A stretch of DNA of 64,000 bases from Phycisphaerales bacterium (GTDB lineage: Bacteria; Planctomycetota; Phycisphaerae; UBA1845). Where the stretch lies: NCBI GenBank assembly GCA_020639115.1, contig JACKHG010000015.1, positions 48,376 to 112,375 on the forward strand, read 5' to 3'. Position numbers and translations under genes: made by a program. The notes beneath the pieces are model-generated. The model was not told the DNA's origin, ran no database searches, and saw only the letters and a program-made list of their open reading frames with translations. Of the stretch, positions 52,004 through 61,889 are shown piece by piece; positions within the stretch are counted from its first letter, which is position 1, and each line of letters opens with the position of its first letter.

Positions 52004-53686
52004 ATGTCGTACATGCTGGAAATCGTCGGTCGCGGGTTGCTCGCCGAGTTGGCAGCGGCGTTTCGTGACCGGCTGATCGATATCGACGAGATTCCGACCG
52101 AGGGACTCAAGCGCCTGGCGGCTGCGCATCCGCGCAAGAGCGCCCACCACACGCGGCTCGGGGTGCGGGCGCTGATGGAGGATCGCGCGGTCGATGCGCT
52201 CGAGCATTTCCGGGACGCGGTGGCGCGCGACGCCGCGGATATCAGCGCACAACTCGGACTGGCGTGCGCGCTCGACGAGTGCGGGCGGACGGGGGAGGCG
52301 CTCGACCGGCTCGAGGCGACGCTGATGCTGGCGCCGTCGGATCCAGCCATCCTGTTCGCGATCGGCTTCTGCCGCGAGCGCGTCGGCGACGCGGATGCGG
52401 CGGAGGAGGCGTACGGCGCGGCGCTGCGTTCGGCGCCGCACCTGCGGAACGCGCACGAGCGGATCGCGGCGATCCGCCTGCGCGACGGAGACTACGCCGC
52501 GGCGGTCAGCCAGTACGAGGAGCTGTGCTGGCACGATCCGGGCGACGTGGATCTGCAGCTCGGCCTGGCGAGCCTGTACGTGCAGGCGGGCCGGCCCGAC
52601 GACGCGATCCAGCGTTTCCAGTTCGCCCTGACGATCGATCCCGAGAATTGGGATATCAGCAACGACCTGGTGGAGGCGTTCGCGGAGGCCGGGCAGTACG
52701 AGGAGGCGATCGACCAGCTCGAGCGGATGATCGGCGAGCACCCGGGGCACGCCGACCATCACCTGCGGCTCGGGGATCTGCGGGCCCGCGTGGGCGACAT
52801 GCCCGCGGCCCGGGCGGCGTACGCCGAGGCCGTGCGGATCAACCCGGAGTACCTCGAGGCGCACATCAAGCTGGGCACCGCCCACCTGCGCGACGGCGCG
52901 TACATGCAGGCCGCGACGGAGTTCAATACGGCCCTGGAGCTGAACGACCGCCTCGTGACGGCGTACGTCGGATTGGGCGTTGCCCAATTGCAGTCCGGGC
53001 GGACCGACGACGCTGCGGACACCATGCAGATGGCCGCGGGCGTCGAGCCGAACAGCACGGTGCTCTTCAGCGAGATGGCCCGCCTGCAGCTCAAGGCGTC
53101 GATCAACGAGCAGGTCGAGCGGTACCTCGCGCCGCCGGCGGCGCCGGCCGCCGTCGCGGAGCACGCCCCGACGAACGATCTCATCGACGAGCAGATCCGC
53201 CGGCACCGGGCGGCGCTGGCCCGGCACCCGCACTACGCCGACCTGCACTACCGCCTGGGCATGCTGCTGCGGCAGCGCGGCCGGCTCGAGGAGGCCATTG
53301 GGGCTTTCCACGAGGCGCTCACGATCAATCCGAGCTACGTGAAGGCGCTGATCAAGGTGGGGTTGGCGCACCTGGAGGCGGGCGAGTCGGACGCGGCGAT
53401 CGCGGCGTTCAAGCGGGCGCTGGCGATCGACCCCGATACGATCGACATCTACTACCAGCTCGGGCTGATCTTCTCGGATCGCGGGCAGTTCGCGCTCGCG
53501 GTCGAGCAGTTCGAGCAGGCGGTGCACGGCGACCCGGGCAACGTCGATTTCCGCGCCAACCTGGCGCTGGCCCTGCAGGACCTCGGGCTGATCGACCGCG
53601 CGTCCGCCGCCTGGCAGGCGCTGTGCGACGTCGCGCCGCACACGCCCCGCGGCCGCGACCTGCTGCTGCAGATCAACGAGGACTAG
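52004..53686 (+). CDS. Large TPR-repeat protein
   Basis: This is a 560-residue soluble protein with about twelve TPR units. Examples are LDECGRTGEALDRLEATLML, FAEAGQYEEAIDQLERMIGE and LRQRGRLEEAIGAFHEALTI. A short Ala/Pro linker lies near residue 385. Such long TPR stacks usually act as peptide-binding scaffolds. It follows the smaller TPR gene by 24 bases. A long inverted repeat lies just past its 3' end. Confidence 0.9.
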   Translation: MSYMLEIVGRGLLAELAAAFRDRLIDIDEIPTEGLKRLAAAHPRKSAHHTRLGVRALMEDRAVDALEHFRDAVARDAADISAQLGLACALDECGRTGEALDRLEATLMLAPSDPAILFAIGFCRERVGDADAAEEAYGAALRSAPHLRNAHERIAAIRLRDGDYAAAVSQYEELCWHDPGDVDLQLGLASLYVQAGRPDDAIQRFQFALTIDPENWDISNDLVEAFAEAGQYEEAIDQLERMIGEHPGHADHHLRLGDLRARVGDMPAARAAYAEAVRINPEYLEAHIKLGTAHLRDGAYMQAATEFNTALELNDRLVTAYVGLGVAQLQSGRTDDAADTMQMAAGVEPNSTVLFSEMARLQLKASINEQVERYLAPPAAPAAVAEHAPTNDLIDEQIRRHRAALARHPHYADLHYRLGMLLRQRGRLEEAIGAFHEALTINPSYVKALIKVGLAHLEAGESDAAIAAFKRALAIDPDTIDIYYQLGLIFSDRGQFALAVEQFEQAVHGDPGNVDFRANLALALQDLGLIDRASAAWQALCDVAPHTPRGRDLLLQINED

Positions 53687-53722
53687 CGCTAGGGTTCCTG
53701 CGGCCCCATCGATAGAAGCCAA

Positions 53723-53784
53723 CCACAAAGACACCAAGACACAAAGAATAAGTCTTTTTTCTTCGTGTCTTGGTGACTTTGTGG
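53723..53784. repeat. Long inverted repeat between convergent genes
   Basis: 26-base arms (53723-53748 and 53759-53784) differ at only two positions and enclose a ten-base loop. The left arm begins CCACAAAGACACCAAGACAC. The hairpin could end both the TPR transcript and the M20 peptidase transcript. The sequence family (CACAAAGACACCAAGACACG) is also present as a half copy at 28553-28580, so it is probably an interspersed repeat recruited as a terminator. Confidence 0.85.
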
Positions 53785-53814
53785 CTCAATTCAAACGCGC
53801 GGACGCGAGGCGCA

Positions 53815-55182
53815 TCAGCCCGGCATTTTGGCGATGAGATGCGCAGCCGTGCGGATGCCCGCCTTGAAGTCGTCGAGGACCATGAACTCGTTGGGGCCGT
53901 GGGCGTTGCAGGTCGCCAGGCAGAAGCCCATCATGATCGACTCGGCGCCCAGGGTCTTCTTGAAGAGCGGCAGGATGGGCAGCGAGCCGCCCTCGCGGAT
54001 GAACGCGGGCTTCACGCCGAAGCCGGCCTCGACCGCGGCAGCGGCCTTCTGCAGGCCGGGGTTTTCCAGCGGGCAGACGTAAGCGGCGCAGCTCGTGAAC
54101 TCCTTGATCTCGTGCTGGATACCCGCGGGGGTGTGCTCGGCGACGAAGCGGTCGAACGCGGCGCTGATCTTCGCCGGATCCTGGTGGGGCACCAGCCGCA
54201 TCGACACCTTGGCCATCGCCCGCGACGGAATGATCGTCATCGCACCCTCGCCGGTGAAGCCGCTGAGCAGGCCGTTGACGTCGAGCGTCGGCCGCAACCA
54301 GCGCCGCTCCATCGTCGAGTGGCCTTTCTCGCCCGCGAGCCCGCCGGCGCCGACCGATTCGCGGTACGCCTCCTCGTCGAAGGGCAGGCTGTTGAGCGAC
54401 TCGAGCTCCTTGGCGGTCGGGGCGTCCACGTCGTCGTAGAAGCCGGGGATGGTCGCGCGGCCGTCGGCGTCCTTCATCTTGCCCACGAGCCCGATCAACT
54501 CCGTCGCCGGGTTGGGGAAAGTGCCACCGAAGGTGCCGCTGTGCAGGTCGTTGCGCGCACCCGTGTAGACGATCTCCTTGTACAGCATGCCGCGCGTGCC
54601 GTAGGTGATCGCGGGAATCTCGGCGCTGAACTTGGCGGTGTCGGAGAGGCAGACATAGTCGCAGGCGAGACGCTCGCGTTCCTTCTCGATCAGGGCGCCG
54701 AGGTGGGGCGAGCCGATCTCCTCCTCGCCCTCGATGAGGAATTTCACGCGGATCGGCAGCTTGCCGGCGATCTTCTTCCACGCCTCAGCCGCGAGCATGT
54801 GGGTGAGGACCTGGCCCTTGTCGTCCGCGGAGCCGCGGGCGTAGAGGCGGCCCTGCCGCACCTTGGGATCGAACGCACCGGACTCCCACAGCTTGGGGTC
54901 GCCGACCGGCTGAACGTCGTAGTGGCCGTACACCAGGATGGTCGGGCCCGCGGCGTCGGCGGGTCCGGTGTCGGCGATGACCGCGGGATGGCCGTCGGTC
55001 TTGTGAATGCCCGCATCGATGCCGGCGTCGTGGAAGAAGCGGAGCACCCAGTCGGCGCCGTCGCGCATGGCAGCCTTCGCAGCCGGGTCGGTCGAGATGC
55101 AGGGGATGCGCAGGAAGGCGTTCAGGCGCTCGAGGTAGGGTTCGTAGTTCTTTTCGATGTGGGCGATGACCTTGTCGATCAC
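53815..55182 (-). CDS. M20 family dipeptidase
   Basis: This is a 455-residue zinc peptidase of the M20 family. The metal/catalytic motifs are present: YGHYDVQPVGD (His and Asp), SADDKGQVLTHM (bridging Asp), LIEGEEEIGSPH (catalytic Glu-Glu) and the terminal MVLDDFKAGIRTAAHLIA. The dimerisation (lid) domain covers about 190-345. I chose the GTG at 55182 (MIDKVIAHIEKNY), with GAGGA upstream, because it matches family length. It is predicted to cleave dipeptides or acylated amino acids in the cytosol. Confidence 0.93.
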   Translation of the reverse strand: MIDKVIAHIEKNYEPYLERLNAFLRIPCISTDPAAKAAMRDGADWVLRFFHDAGIDAGIHKTDGHPAVIADTGPADAAGPTILVYGHYDVQPVGDPKLWESGAFDPKVRQGRLYARGSADDKGQVLTHMLAAEAWKKIAGKLPIRVKFLIEGEEEIGSPHLGALIEKERERLACDYVCLSDTAKFSAEIPAITYGTRGMLYKEIVYTGARNDLHSGTFGGTFPNPATELIGLVGKMKDADGRATIPGFYDDVDAPTAKELESLNSLPFDEEAYRESVGAGGLAGEKGHSTMERRWLRPTLDVNGLLSGFTGEGAMTIIPSRAMAKVSMRLVPHQDPAKISAAFDRFVAEHTPAGIQHEIKEFTSCAAYVCPLENPGLQKAAAAVEAGFGVKPAFIREGGSLPILPLFKKTLGAESIMMGFCLATCNAHGPNEFMVLDDFKAGIRTAAHLIAKMPG

Positions 55183-55432
55183 GGTGTGCGTCCTCGCAAT
55201 TGCAGGGTGTCCAGAGATTCGGCGGGCTGACCGCGCCAAGCCGGCGGCGATTGTACCGCGACCGCGAATCCTGTCCAAAGCCGGTCGCATCTCGGGGACC
55301 GCGGGCCGGCGACGATGCGGGCGGGCGAACGATAGACGGCTTCCGCTGGATCGCAGTGCGCCGACGACGCCTCGGAGAAGGGAAGCAACGTACCGAACGA
55401 CGTTCACCAGCGGGTAGCGCGGGAAGCAACGA

Positions 55433-58400
55433 TCACTCGACGGTCCAGGTCTGCGTCGCGGACATCAACACGATCTGCCCGGTGTCGTCACCGATGAGTT
55501 GGACGTCGAGCGTGAGCGCGCCGGCGCCGCCGGTGGTGATGCGGCAGAGGGAGCCGGTGGCACCGGCTGACGCGGTCTCGCCCCAGAATCCATCCATGAC
55601 GAGGCCGTAGCGATGGAGGCCCTCGGCGTACCCAGGGGCGGGCGCCGGCGGGTCGGCTGACCGTTCGTCGGTGAAGGTGAAGTTGTCCGCGTCGGCCCAG
55701 TCGCCGGTGGGGGCAGCCGCCGCCGCTGTGATGCTGGCGACGGCGTTGGACGAGATGGCCATCACCAGCATGGTGTTGATCGCGTCGTTGCCGGCTGTGT
55801 AGTGCAGTTCGTACTCGGTGTCGGCTTCGAGGGTGGTCAGTGCAGCGCCGCCGCCGACGGGCTGGACTTCGATGGCGAGGCTGGCGGTGAGCGGTTCGGC
55901 GGGGCTGTCCGGGGCGGCGGTGAGCAGGCTGGCGGGGCCGCCCGCCGCGCTGGCCATGAGCGACCCACCGCCCTCGCCGCCGGCCAGGAGCGTCTGCAAC
56001 CCGCCGGTAGCGGCTGGTCCGGCGAGGTACGCGACGAAGAAGGGCAGGTCGTCGTCGCCCACGAGGTTGTCGGGTGGGGTGGCGCGGTCGAACGCGGCGA
56101 GGCAGGCGGGGTCGTTGGTGCCCAGGCACAACTGGAACGCGGCGAAGTCGTACAGATCGACCGTCCCGTCGAGATCGAAGTCCGGCGGCTCGCAATCGTC
56201 AGGCAGTGCGTTGTTGTTGATATCCCGGGCGATTGTCTCAAACGAGGACGCGCCGAAGGCGTAGCGCATGGACGCCAGGCGGAAGCTGGACGTGCCGCTT
56301 GCACTGGTCTTCAGCAGCGTCGCCCGTATACGGGTCCTGCCGGCGAACTTCTCATAGGGACAGGAGAACGCGTACGCTCCGTTCACATACACGTGGACCT
56401 GGGCGGTGCCGATCTTGACGACCTTGTATTCCGTCAGGGCGTCCGTTGTGTTGACTTCCGCGGAACAGCCCGGAATGAAACCGCTATCGGCCTCGGCAAG
56501 AAACCCGATCGTGCCGACGCCGATGGCCAACTCGAATTCTCTCCGACCGTCCATGAGTCCTGTGCTCCAGGCAACCCTTGCGCCCAAAGGGTTGGCAGCG
56601 CTTATGACTTGGCCGGAGAATTCATAGACTGCAGATGAATGAGAAACATCGGAAAAGCCCAAATTGCGAAGATAACTACTAAGCATAGAATCGCTAGCAT
56701 CCGTGATCTGGAGCAGACCGTTAGTTGAAAGGGACGCGTCAGTTCCCACAGCCTTCTGCCACACTGGCGATGCGTTTTCGGGAAGGACTCCGCTACCAGG
56801 ATCGTATTCGCCAGTCTCTCCCGGGAACTCGCACTCGTCCGGAACGGCATTTCCGTTGCAGTCCGCGCTCACAGCGTTCCGGATATCACACTCAAAGTCC
56901 AGCCGACCGTTGGCGTTGCAGTCCTGACTGAGGCCGCTTGCGAGTTCGCAGTCGTCAGGTATCCCATTCGTGTTGCAATCCAGTTCGCATTGATCCGGCA
57001 CGCCGTTGTTGTTGCAGTCGGTACTGGTGCCGGCTGCGAGTTCGCAGGCGTCGGGGACACCGTTGGAGTTGCAGTCCAGGTCGCAGGCATCGGGTACGCC
57101 ATTAGCATCGCAGTCCGGGTCGCAGCCGGCCACGCACAGCCCACCGGGCGACGTCAACGGCACCTCGCACCCGTCGGGAATGCCATTGCCGTTGCAGTCG
57201 GTCATACGCTCCGCGTCCGTCTCGCACTCGTCGGGCAAACCGTTCGTGTTGCAGTCGATGCTGGTGCCCTGGCCGATGTCCAGGTCGTCGGCGACGCCGT
57301 TGGCGTTGCAGTCGTTGCACGCAACCGGCAGACCGTTCGAGTTGACCGTGAAACTGCCGATCCAGGTGCCCCACGAGCCCGAGTCGATGGCGTACTCGCC
57401 GATGGCCCAGAAGGTCTTGCCGTCCAGCGGGTCCACCGCAATACCGAAGAAGTCGCCCCAGCGCCACCCAGTGTAGTTACCTTCGCCCGCCTTCAACTCC
57501 AGAGGATACGGCATTGCCCCGATGACGTCGTCATGGTTTCGTCCCGTAATGTAGACACCGGGGTACTCATTTTCGGAAGAGAGGGCCACGACCATGCCTA
57601 TTTGGTCGCAGCGGTTTGGCGTGATCGCAGGGAAGAAGGTGTACCGAGGATTACCGCCGGGACTCAGACCCGCATCGATGTCCCCGAACTGGACCAGGCA
57701 GTTTTCGGGATCGATGGCGCACACTGCCGTGTCAAACTCATACCAGCGCACCACGCGCTTGCCGTTGGTCGAGATGGTGTGCGTCGTGAAAAGGCTGCCG
57801 CCGCGCCAGGTTGCATTCGCCAGCCCGCCGTCCGATCCGTCGATCGTTCCGCCGGCGCCGTCCGGGACATCAGTAGGACCCCCAAAGGCATCGTATGGTG
57901 GCGCTTGGAACGATGGTACGCTGATATTGGCTTCTTGGGGTGACGGGCTCACCAAGGGATCAACAAGCGTAACGAGGTGCAGGCTGCTCGCCGAGCACTC
58001 CACACCCGGCAGACAGTCCGCCGCAACAAAGTAGGCCGCCGGGGCCAAGCCGAAGCAGTGGGCCGGCTGAGTGATGTAAACGCCTTCCAGCACGAAGTCG
58101 TGATAGTGCTCGCCCGACTGCAAGAGAGGCAGGTCGGCGAGGAGCGCCTTCTTGTCGATGACGCGCAGCAAGCTCCCCGCGAAGGAGCCCTGTCCTCCCA
58201 TCCCCGCCAGATTGGCAGTAATGTACACGGCATGCTCGTCAACGCCGAGTCCGGGGTAATCAACGGTCAAAGCCGTCCCCTGATGGTCGACAACGCCATT
58301 GAGTCGATACTTGAACCAACCAGCCGTGGTCAGATCGGAGGGGTCAGATGACCTGGAAATGGCGACATCTATCCATCGCGCATTGGGGAACTCGTCGTTT

Positions 58401-58861
58401 TCGAGGATGATCACGACGAACCGTCCGCTGTACTGATCGTAGATCGTTCGGGGGTCGAACAGATCAGCGCCAGCGCCGACCTCCTCGAAGAAGCCCACGA
58501 CGTCCGCTGTTCGCTTGTTGAGGACATTCCAGTTGATGAAGCCGCCGGATTTGTCGTATATGAAGATCGCCTCATTGACGGTCGCGACGACATGCGCAGG
58601 GCCGACGGCAAGCGTAGGATCGGGAACAAAAAACGTATCGCTGGGCCCATGCGTGCTGACCAGGAGTGCGAGATCACATTCGTCAGGAACCGAATTGCTG
58701 TTGAGGTCCGAGCTGGTGCCGGCGAGAATATCTTGGTTGTCCGGGACGCCATTGGAATTGCAGTCATCCGCATGTGCGTACTCCGCAGGGAGGAGTAGAA
58801 CGCCGACAATGAACCAAGATATCTGACAACAAACGCGCACAGGGAAGGCGGACGGAGTCAT
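55433..58861 (-). CDS. Large secreted protein with DCNxNGxPD repeats (1142 aa)
   Basis: This is an exported protein. ATG 58861 has GAGGAGG about seven bases upstream, and residues 1-35 form a signal peptide ending near AEYAHA. A first pair of Asn/Asp repeats (DDCNSNGVPDNQDILAGTSS) is followed by a large beta-rich domain of about 380 residues. Next come about eight repeats of the form DCNxNGxPDxC (for example DCNSNGVPDACELAAGTSTD), which resemble thrombospondin type 3/EF-hand calcium sites. A lectin/LamG-like segment follows, then a dockerin-like motif (DFDLDGTVDLYDFAAFQLCL) and a C-terminal beta domain. The role is probably extracellular. A truncated paralogue lies at 59725-61044. Confidence 0.88.
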   Translation of the reverse strand: MTPSAFPVRVCCQISWFIVGVLLLPAEYAHADDCNSNGVPDNQDILAGTSSDLNSNSVPDECDLALLVSTHGPSDTFFVPDPTLAVGPAHVVATVNEAIFIYDKSGGFINWNVLNKRTADVVGFFEEVGAGADLFDPRTIYDQYSGRFVVIILENDEFPNARWIDVAISRSSDPSDLTTAGWFKYRLNGVVDHQGTALTVDYPGLGVDEHAVYITANLAGMGGQGSFAGSLLRVIDKKALLADLPLLQSGEHYHDFVLEGVYITQPAHCFGLAPAAYFVAADCLPGVECSASSLHLVTLVDPLVSPSPQEANISVPSFQAPPYDAFGGPTDVPDGAGGTIDGSDGGLANATWRGGSLFTTHTISTNGKRVVRWYEFDTAVCAIDPENCLVQFGDIDAGLSPGGNPRYTFFPAITPNRCDQIGMVVALSSENEYPGVYITGRNHDDVIGAMPYPLELKAGEGNYTGWRWGDFFGIAVDPLDGKTFWAIGEYAIDSGSWGTWIGSFTVNSNGLPVACNDCNANGVADDLDIGQGTSIDCNTNGLPDECETDAERMTDCNGNGIPDGCEVPLTSPGGLCVAGCDPDCDANGVPDACDLDCNSNGVPDACELAAGTSTDCNNNGVPDQCELDCNTNGIPDDCELASGLSQDCNANGRLDFECDIRNAVSADCNGNAVPDECEFPGETGEYDPGSGVLPENASPVWQKAVGTDASLSTNGLLQITDASDSMLSSYLRNLGFSDVSHSSAVYEFSGQVISAANPLGARVAWSTGLMDGRREFELAIGVGTIGFLAEADSGFIPGCSAEVNTTDALTEYKVVKIGTAQVHVYVNGAYAFSCPYEKFAGRTRIRATLLKTSASGTSSFRLASMRYAFGASSFETIARDINNNALPDDCEPPDFDLDGTVDLYDFAAFQLCLGTNDPACLAAFDRATPPDNLVGDDDLPFFVAYLAGPAATGGLQTLLAGGEGGGSLMASAAGGPASLLTAAPDSPAEPLTASLAIEVQPVGGGAALTTLEADTEYELHYTAGNDAINTMLVMAISSNAVASITAAAAAPTGDWADADNFTFTDERSADPPAPAPGYAEGLHRYGLVMDGFWGETASAGATGSLCRITTGGAGALTLDVQLIGDDTGQIVLMSATQTWTVE

Positions 58862-58941
58862 AGCAAGCCTCCTCAACCAGCATACAGCGTCGAAATGTCA
58901 CGCGGGCACAGGTCTGACCGCTCTCCTGTGCTGAAGAGTCA

Positions 58942-59655
58942 TCACCCGTGACGATGCCGGGGGCAAAGCACCAACGCACCAAGGCTCAGCAACGCAAGCG
59001 TCGCCGGCTCAGGAACAACATCGAGTTGGAGAGGTAGCTCGTACTGGCCTGTTCCGTGCGGTGTCAATGGGCGCCGCCCGGGGTGCCCCACGCCATAGGT
59101 CCAGTACTCATGTCCCGGCTGCGTGTACCCGTCGACGTAGATCCAATCGATCAAATCCGCACCAAAAAGTAACGAATCTGGCAGTCCCTGAAACGTCGGA
59201 CCGAAGACGATGTCATCGTGACCTGCAGACATGGCCACAATCTCGAGCCGATCAAGATAGATGGTAGCCGGACCTGATACGGCCGGAACGTAGATCGCCG
59301 CGTCAAGTTCGTACGCTGTAGGCAACAAAGGCAGCGGCGGCATGGCTGCTCGATCATAAATCAGCCCTGGCCTCAATTCGCCAGCGTCCGCGTATCGGGT
59401 GATCTGAAAACCAGGCACCGCGTCTGGCGCCCACCAACTCCCTACGCCCAAAGGGAAGTTGAGCGCCATTCCAAATGTCTCTCCGGCCACGATGTCCAGG
59501 CGGATATCGATCGTGGCCGTCTCGCCGACCTGCAAGGTCTTGCTGATCACCCCCGGTTCGCCGGACCATTCGAGTTGAACGAGCGCGCCGGACGACTGTT
59601 GCGAGAACGACATGACGAAAATGATCGTGGATACGACGACGTGCGAGCGAGGCAT
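58942..59655 (-). CDS. PEP-CTERM secreted protein, paralogue A
   Basis: This is a 237-residue exported protein. The ATG at 59655 has a GGGAGGTG site. A signal peptide (MPRSHVVVSTIIFVMSFSQQ) is followed by a beta-rich domain (GALVQLEWSGEPGVISKTLQ). The C-terminus is VPEPATLALLSLGALVLCPR plus a basic tail: a PEP-CTERM sorting signal recognised by exosortase. Three paralogues lie at 61119, 61890 and 62830. Function unknown. Confidence 0.9.
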   Translation of the reverse strand: MPRSHVVVSTIIFVMSFSQQSSGALVQLEWSGEPGVISKTLQVGETATIDIRLDIVAGETFGMALNFPLGVGSWWAPDAVPGFQITRYADAGELRPGLIYDRAAMPPLPLLPTAYELDAAIYVPAVSGPATIYLDRLEIVAMSAGHDDIVFGPTFQGLPDSLLFGADLIDWIYVDGYTQPGHEYWTYGVGHPGRRPLTPHGTGQYELPLQLDVVPEPATLALLSLGALVLCPRHRHG

Positions 59656-59724
59656 GTTGCACCTCCCAGTGGCCGAGCGGCCACGGACGATGATACACAT
59701 TGTATCGGAATCGTTGATTTCGGG

Positions 59725-61044
59725 TCAAGCCGGTTTCTCCCGATAACTGTCTTCCGACGAGAGGGCCGTGACCAGGCCTACTTGGTCACAGCGGTTGGGC
59801 GTAATCGCGGGGAAGAAGGTGTAGCGGGGATTGCCACCGGGACTCAGGCCGGCATCGACGTCGCCAAATTGGACGAGGCAGTTTCCGGGATCGATGGCGC
59901 ACGCTGCCGTGTCAAACTCGTACCAGCGCACCACGCGCTTGCCGTTGGTCGAGATGGTGTGCGTCGTGAACAGGCTGCCGTCGCGCCAAGTGGCATTCGC
60001 CAGGCCCCCGTTCGACGCGTCGATATCGCCGCCAGCGCCGTCAGGAATACTGCTGGGACCATGCGCTCCCGTATATTGCGGCGCCTCAAATGGCGGTACG
60101 CTGATGGCGGTTTCCCACAGCGTGGGGTTGGTGACCGGGTCGGTGAGCGTGAACAACTGGAAGCTGTTCGTGGAGCAATCGTCGTCAGGTGGGCAGTTCG
60201 ACGTAAGAAAGTACGCGGCCGGCGCAGGCCCGAAGCAGTGTGCCGGCTGGGTGATGTAGATGCCCTCGAGCACGAAGTCATGATAGTGCACGCCTGGCTG
60301 GAGGATGGGCAGATCAGCAAACAGCGCTTTCCTGTCGATGACCCGCAATAGGCTGCCGACACCAGTCCCATCGGGCCCCATCCCGATCAGGTTGACGGTA
60401 ATGTACACGGCCTGCTCATCGACGCCCAGCCCGGGGTAATCCACTTTCAGGGCCACGCCTTCATGGTCGATGACGCCGTTGAGGCGATACTTGTGCCATC
60501 CGGCAGTGGTCAAATCGGAGGGGTCAGAAGACCTGGAGATAGCAACGTCGATCCAGGTCGCGTTCGCGAGTACGTCATTCTCGAGGATCATGACCACGAA
60601 ACGACCGCTGTACTGATCGTAGATTGTCCGCGGGTCGAAGAGGTCAGCACCAGCGCCGATCTCTCCGAAGAAGCCGGGGTTGCCTGGGATTTGTCGATTG
60701 TTCAGGAAGTTCGAGTTGACCGTGCCACCCAGTTTGTCGTACACGAAGATGGATTCATTCACTGTCGCAACGATTCGATTGGTGCCCACCGCCAGGGTTG
60801 GATCTGGAACGTTAAAGATGTCTGTCGGCCCACTGGTGCTGACGACGATCGATAGATCGCACTCGTCGGGGAGCGCGTTGTTATTGAGGTCGAAACTGGT
60901 CCCAGCGACGACATCCACGCTGTCGGGAATACCGTTGGAGTTGCAGTCATCCGCACGTGCGCTGCGTGTGTCCAGGTGCACTACAAAGACCAGCAGCACT
61001 GGGATCCATCGAGTAATGCGCGCACTGCAAGCGACTGGTGACAT
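59725..61044 (-). CDS. C-terminally truncated paralogue of the 1142-aa secreted protein
   Basis: This is a 439-residue ORF with a signal peptide (RITRWIPVLLVFVVHLDTRS) and the N-terminal repeats and beta domain of the gene at 55433-58861. Many blocks are nearly identical (FDPRTIYDQYSGRFVV, SRSSDPSDLTTAGW, NGKRVVRWYEFDTA). Homology ends abruptly at VTALSSEDSY; six new codons then reach a stop just upstream of PEP-CTERM gene A. The calcium repeats and C-terminal domains are missing. ATG 61044 has a strong GAGGAGG site, so it may still be expressed, but it looks like the product of a deletion or unequal recombination. Confidence 0.85.
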   Translation of the reverse strand: MSPVACSARITRWIPVLLVFVVHLDTRSARADDCNSNGIPDSVDVVAGTSFDLNNNALPDECDLSIVVSTSGPTDIFNVPDPTLAVGTNRIVATVNESIFVYDKLGGTVNSNFLNNRQIPGNPGFFGEIGAGADLFDPRTIYDQYSGRFVVMILENDVLANATWIDVAISRSSDPSDLTTAGWHKYRLNGVIDHEGVALKVDYPGLGVDEQAVYITVNLIGMGPDGTGVGSLLRVIDRKALFADLPILQPGVHYHDFVLEGIYITQPAHCFGPAPAAYFLTSNCPPDDDCSTNSFQLFTLTDPVTNPTLWETAISVPPFEAPQYTGAHGPSSIPDGAGGDIDASNGGLANATWRDGSLFTTHTISTNGKRVVRWYEFDTAACAIDPGNCLVQFGDVDAGLSPGGNPRYTFFPAITPNRCDQVGLVTALSSEDSYREKPA

Positions 61045-61118
61045 GGTCTGGCCTCCTCAGGTAGCTATGCTTGGTTTGTCACGATGCACAGGTCTGACCG
61101 CTTGCCCGTGCGCCACAG

Positions 61119-61838
61119 TTATCGTCGCCGGCGTTTGCGGAAATGCAACGCAAACGCCCCGAAGCTCAGCAACGCAAGCGTTCCGGGCTCCGGGACTACA
61201 TCCAATCGGAGTGGTTTCTCATTCAATCCAGCGCCGTGCGGAGTGGATGGACGCCTTCCCGGGTGGCCCACTCCAAAGGACCAGACTTCGGGCGCAAGCG
61301 GTTGCGTGTAGCCGTCAACGTAGATCCAATCGAGGTTATCTGCACCAAGAAGATCGGAGTTGGGTCGCCCTTGAAACGTGTCGCCAAACACAATGTCGTC
61401 ATGGCCAGCCGAGAGGGCCGAAATCTCGAGTCGATCGAGGTATACCGTAGCTGGCCCGGACACCGTGGGCACATACGTCCCCACCTTGAGCAGGTACTCT
61501 TCGGGCAGGACCGGCAACGGTGGTATGGCGGACCGATCATATCCGTGCCCGGGCCCCAACTCGCCGTCAGCCGCAATACCCGTGATCTGGAAGTTCGGCG
61601 CGGGGTCAGGCGACCACCAACTTCCCACGCCGAGCGGAAAGTCAATCGCAGCCCCGAACGTCTCACCCGCTACGAGATCCAGGCGGATGTCGATCGTGGC
61701 TGTCTCGCCGACCTGAAGCGTCTTGCCGATGACGCCTGGTTCGCCGGACCATTCGAGCTGAACCAGCGCACCGGACGATGGTTGGGCAACTGCCAAGACC
61801 AAAACGATCGTGGATACGACGACGTGCGAGCGAGGCAT
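61119..61838 (-). CDS. PEP-CTERM secreted protein, paralogue B
   Basis: This is a 239-residue exported protein with the same plan as paralogue A: signal peptide MPRSHVVVSTIVLVLAVAQP, core with GEPGVIGKTLQVGETATIDI and DLVAGETFG, PEP-CTERM tail VPEPGTLALLSFGAFALHFR with four to five terminal Arg/Lys. It is most different from A in the middle (residues 85-125). The conserved GGGAGGTG leader precedes the ATG at 61838. Confidence 0.9.
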   Translation of the reverse strand: MPRSHVVVSTIVLVLAVAQPSSGALVQLEWSGEPGVIGKTLQVGETATIDIRLDLVAGETFGAAIDFPLGVGSWWSPDPAPNFQITGIAADGELGPGHGYDRSAIPPLPVLPEEYLLKVGTYVPTVSGPATVYLDRLEISALSAGHDDIVFGDTFQGRPNSDLLGADNLDWIYVDGYTQPLAPEVWSFGVGHPGRRPSTPHGAGLNEKPLRLDVVPEPGTLALLSFGAFALHFRKRRRR

Positions 61839-61889
61839 GTTGCACCTCCCAGTGGCCGAGCGGTCTCACCGCCGGCCTGTGGACCACAG

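Noticed and set aside
50939..53737. Minus-strand open frame of 932 codons
   Set aside because: It is antisense to two clear TPR genes; its composition mirrors the TPR codon pattern.
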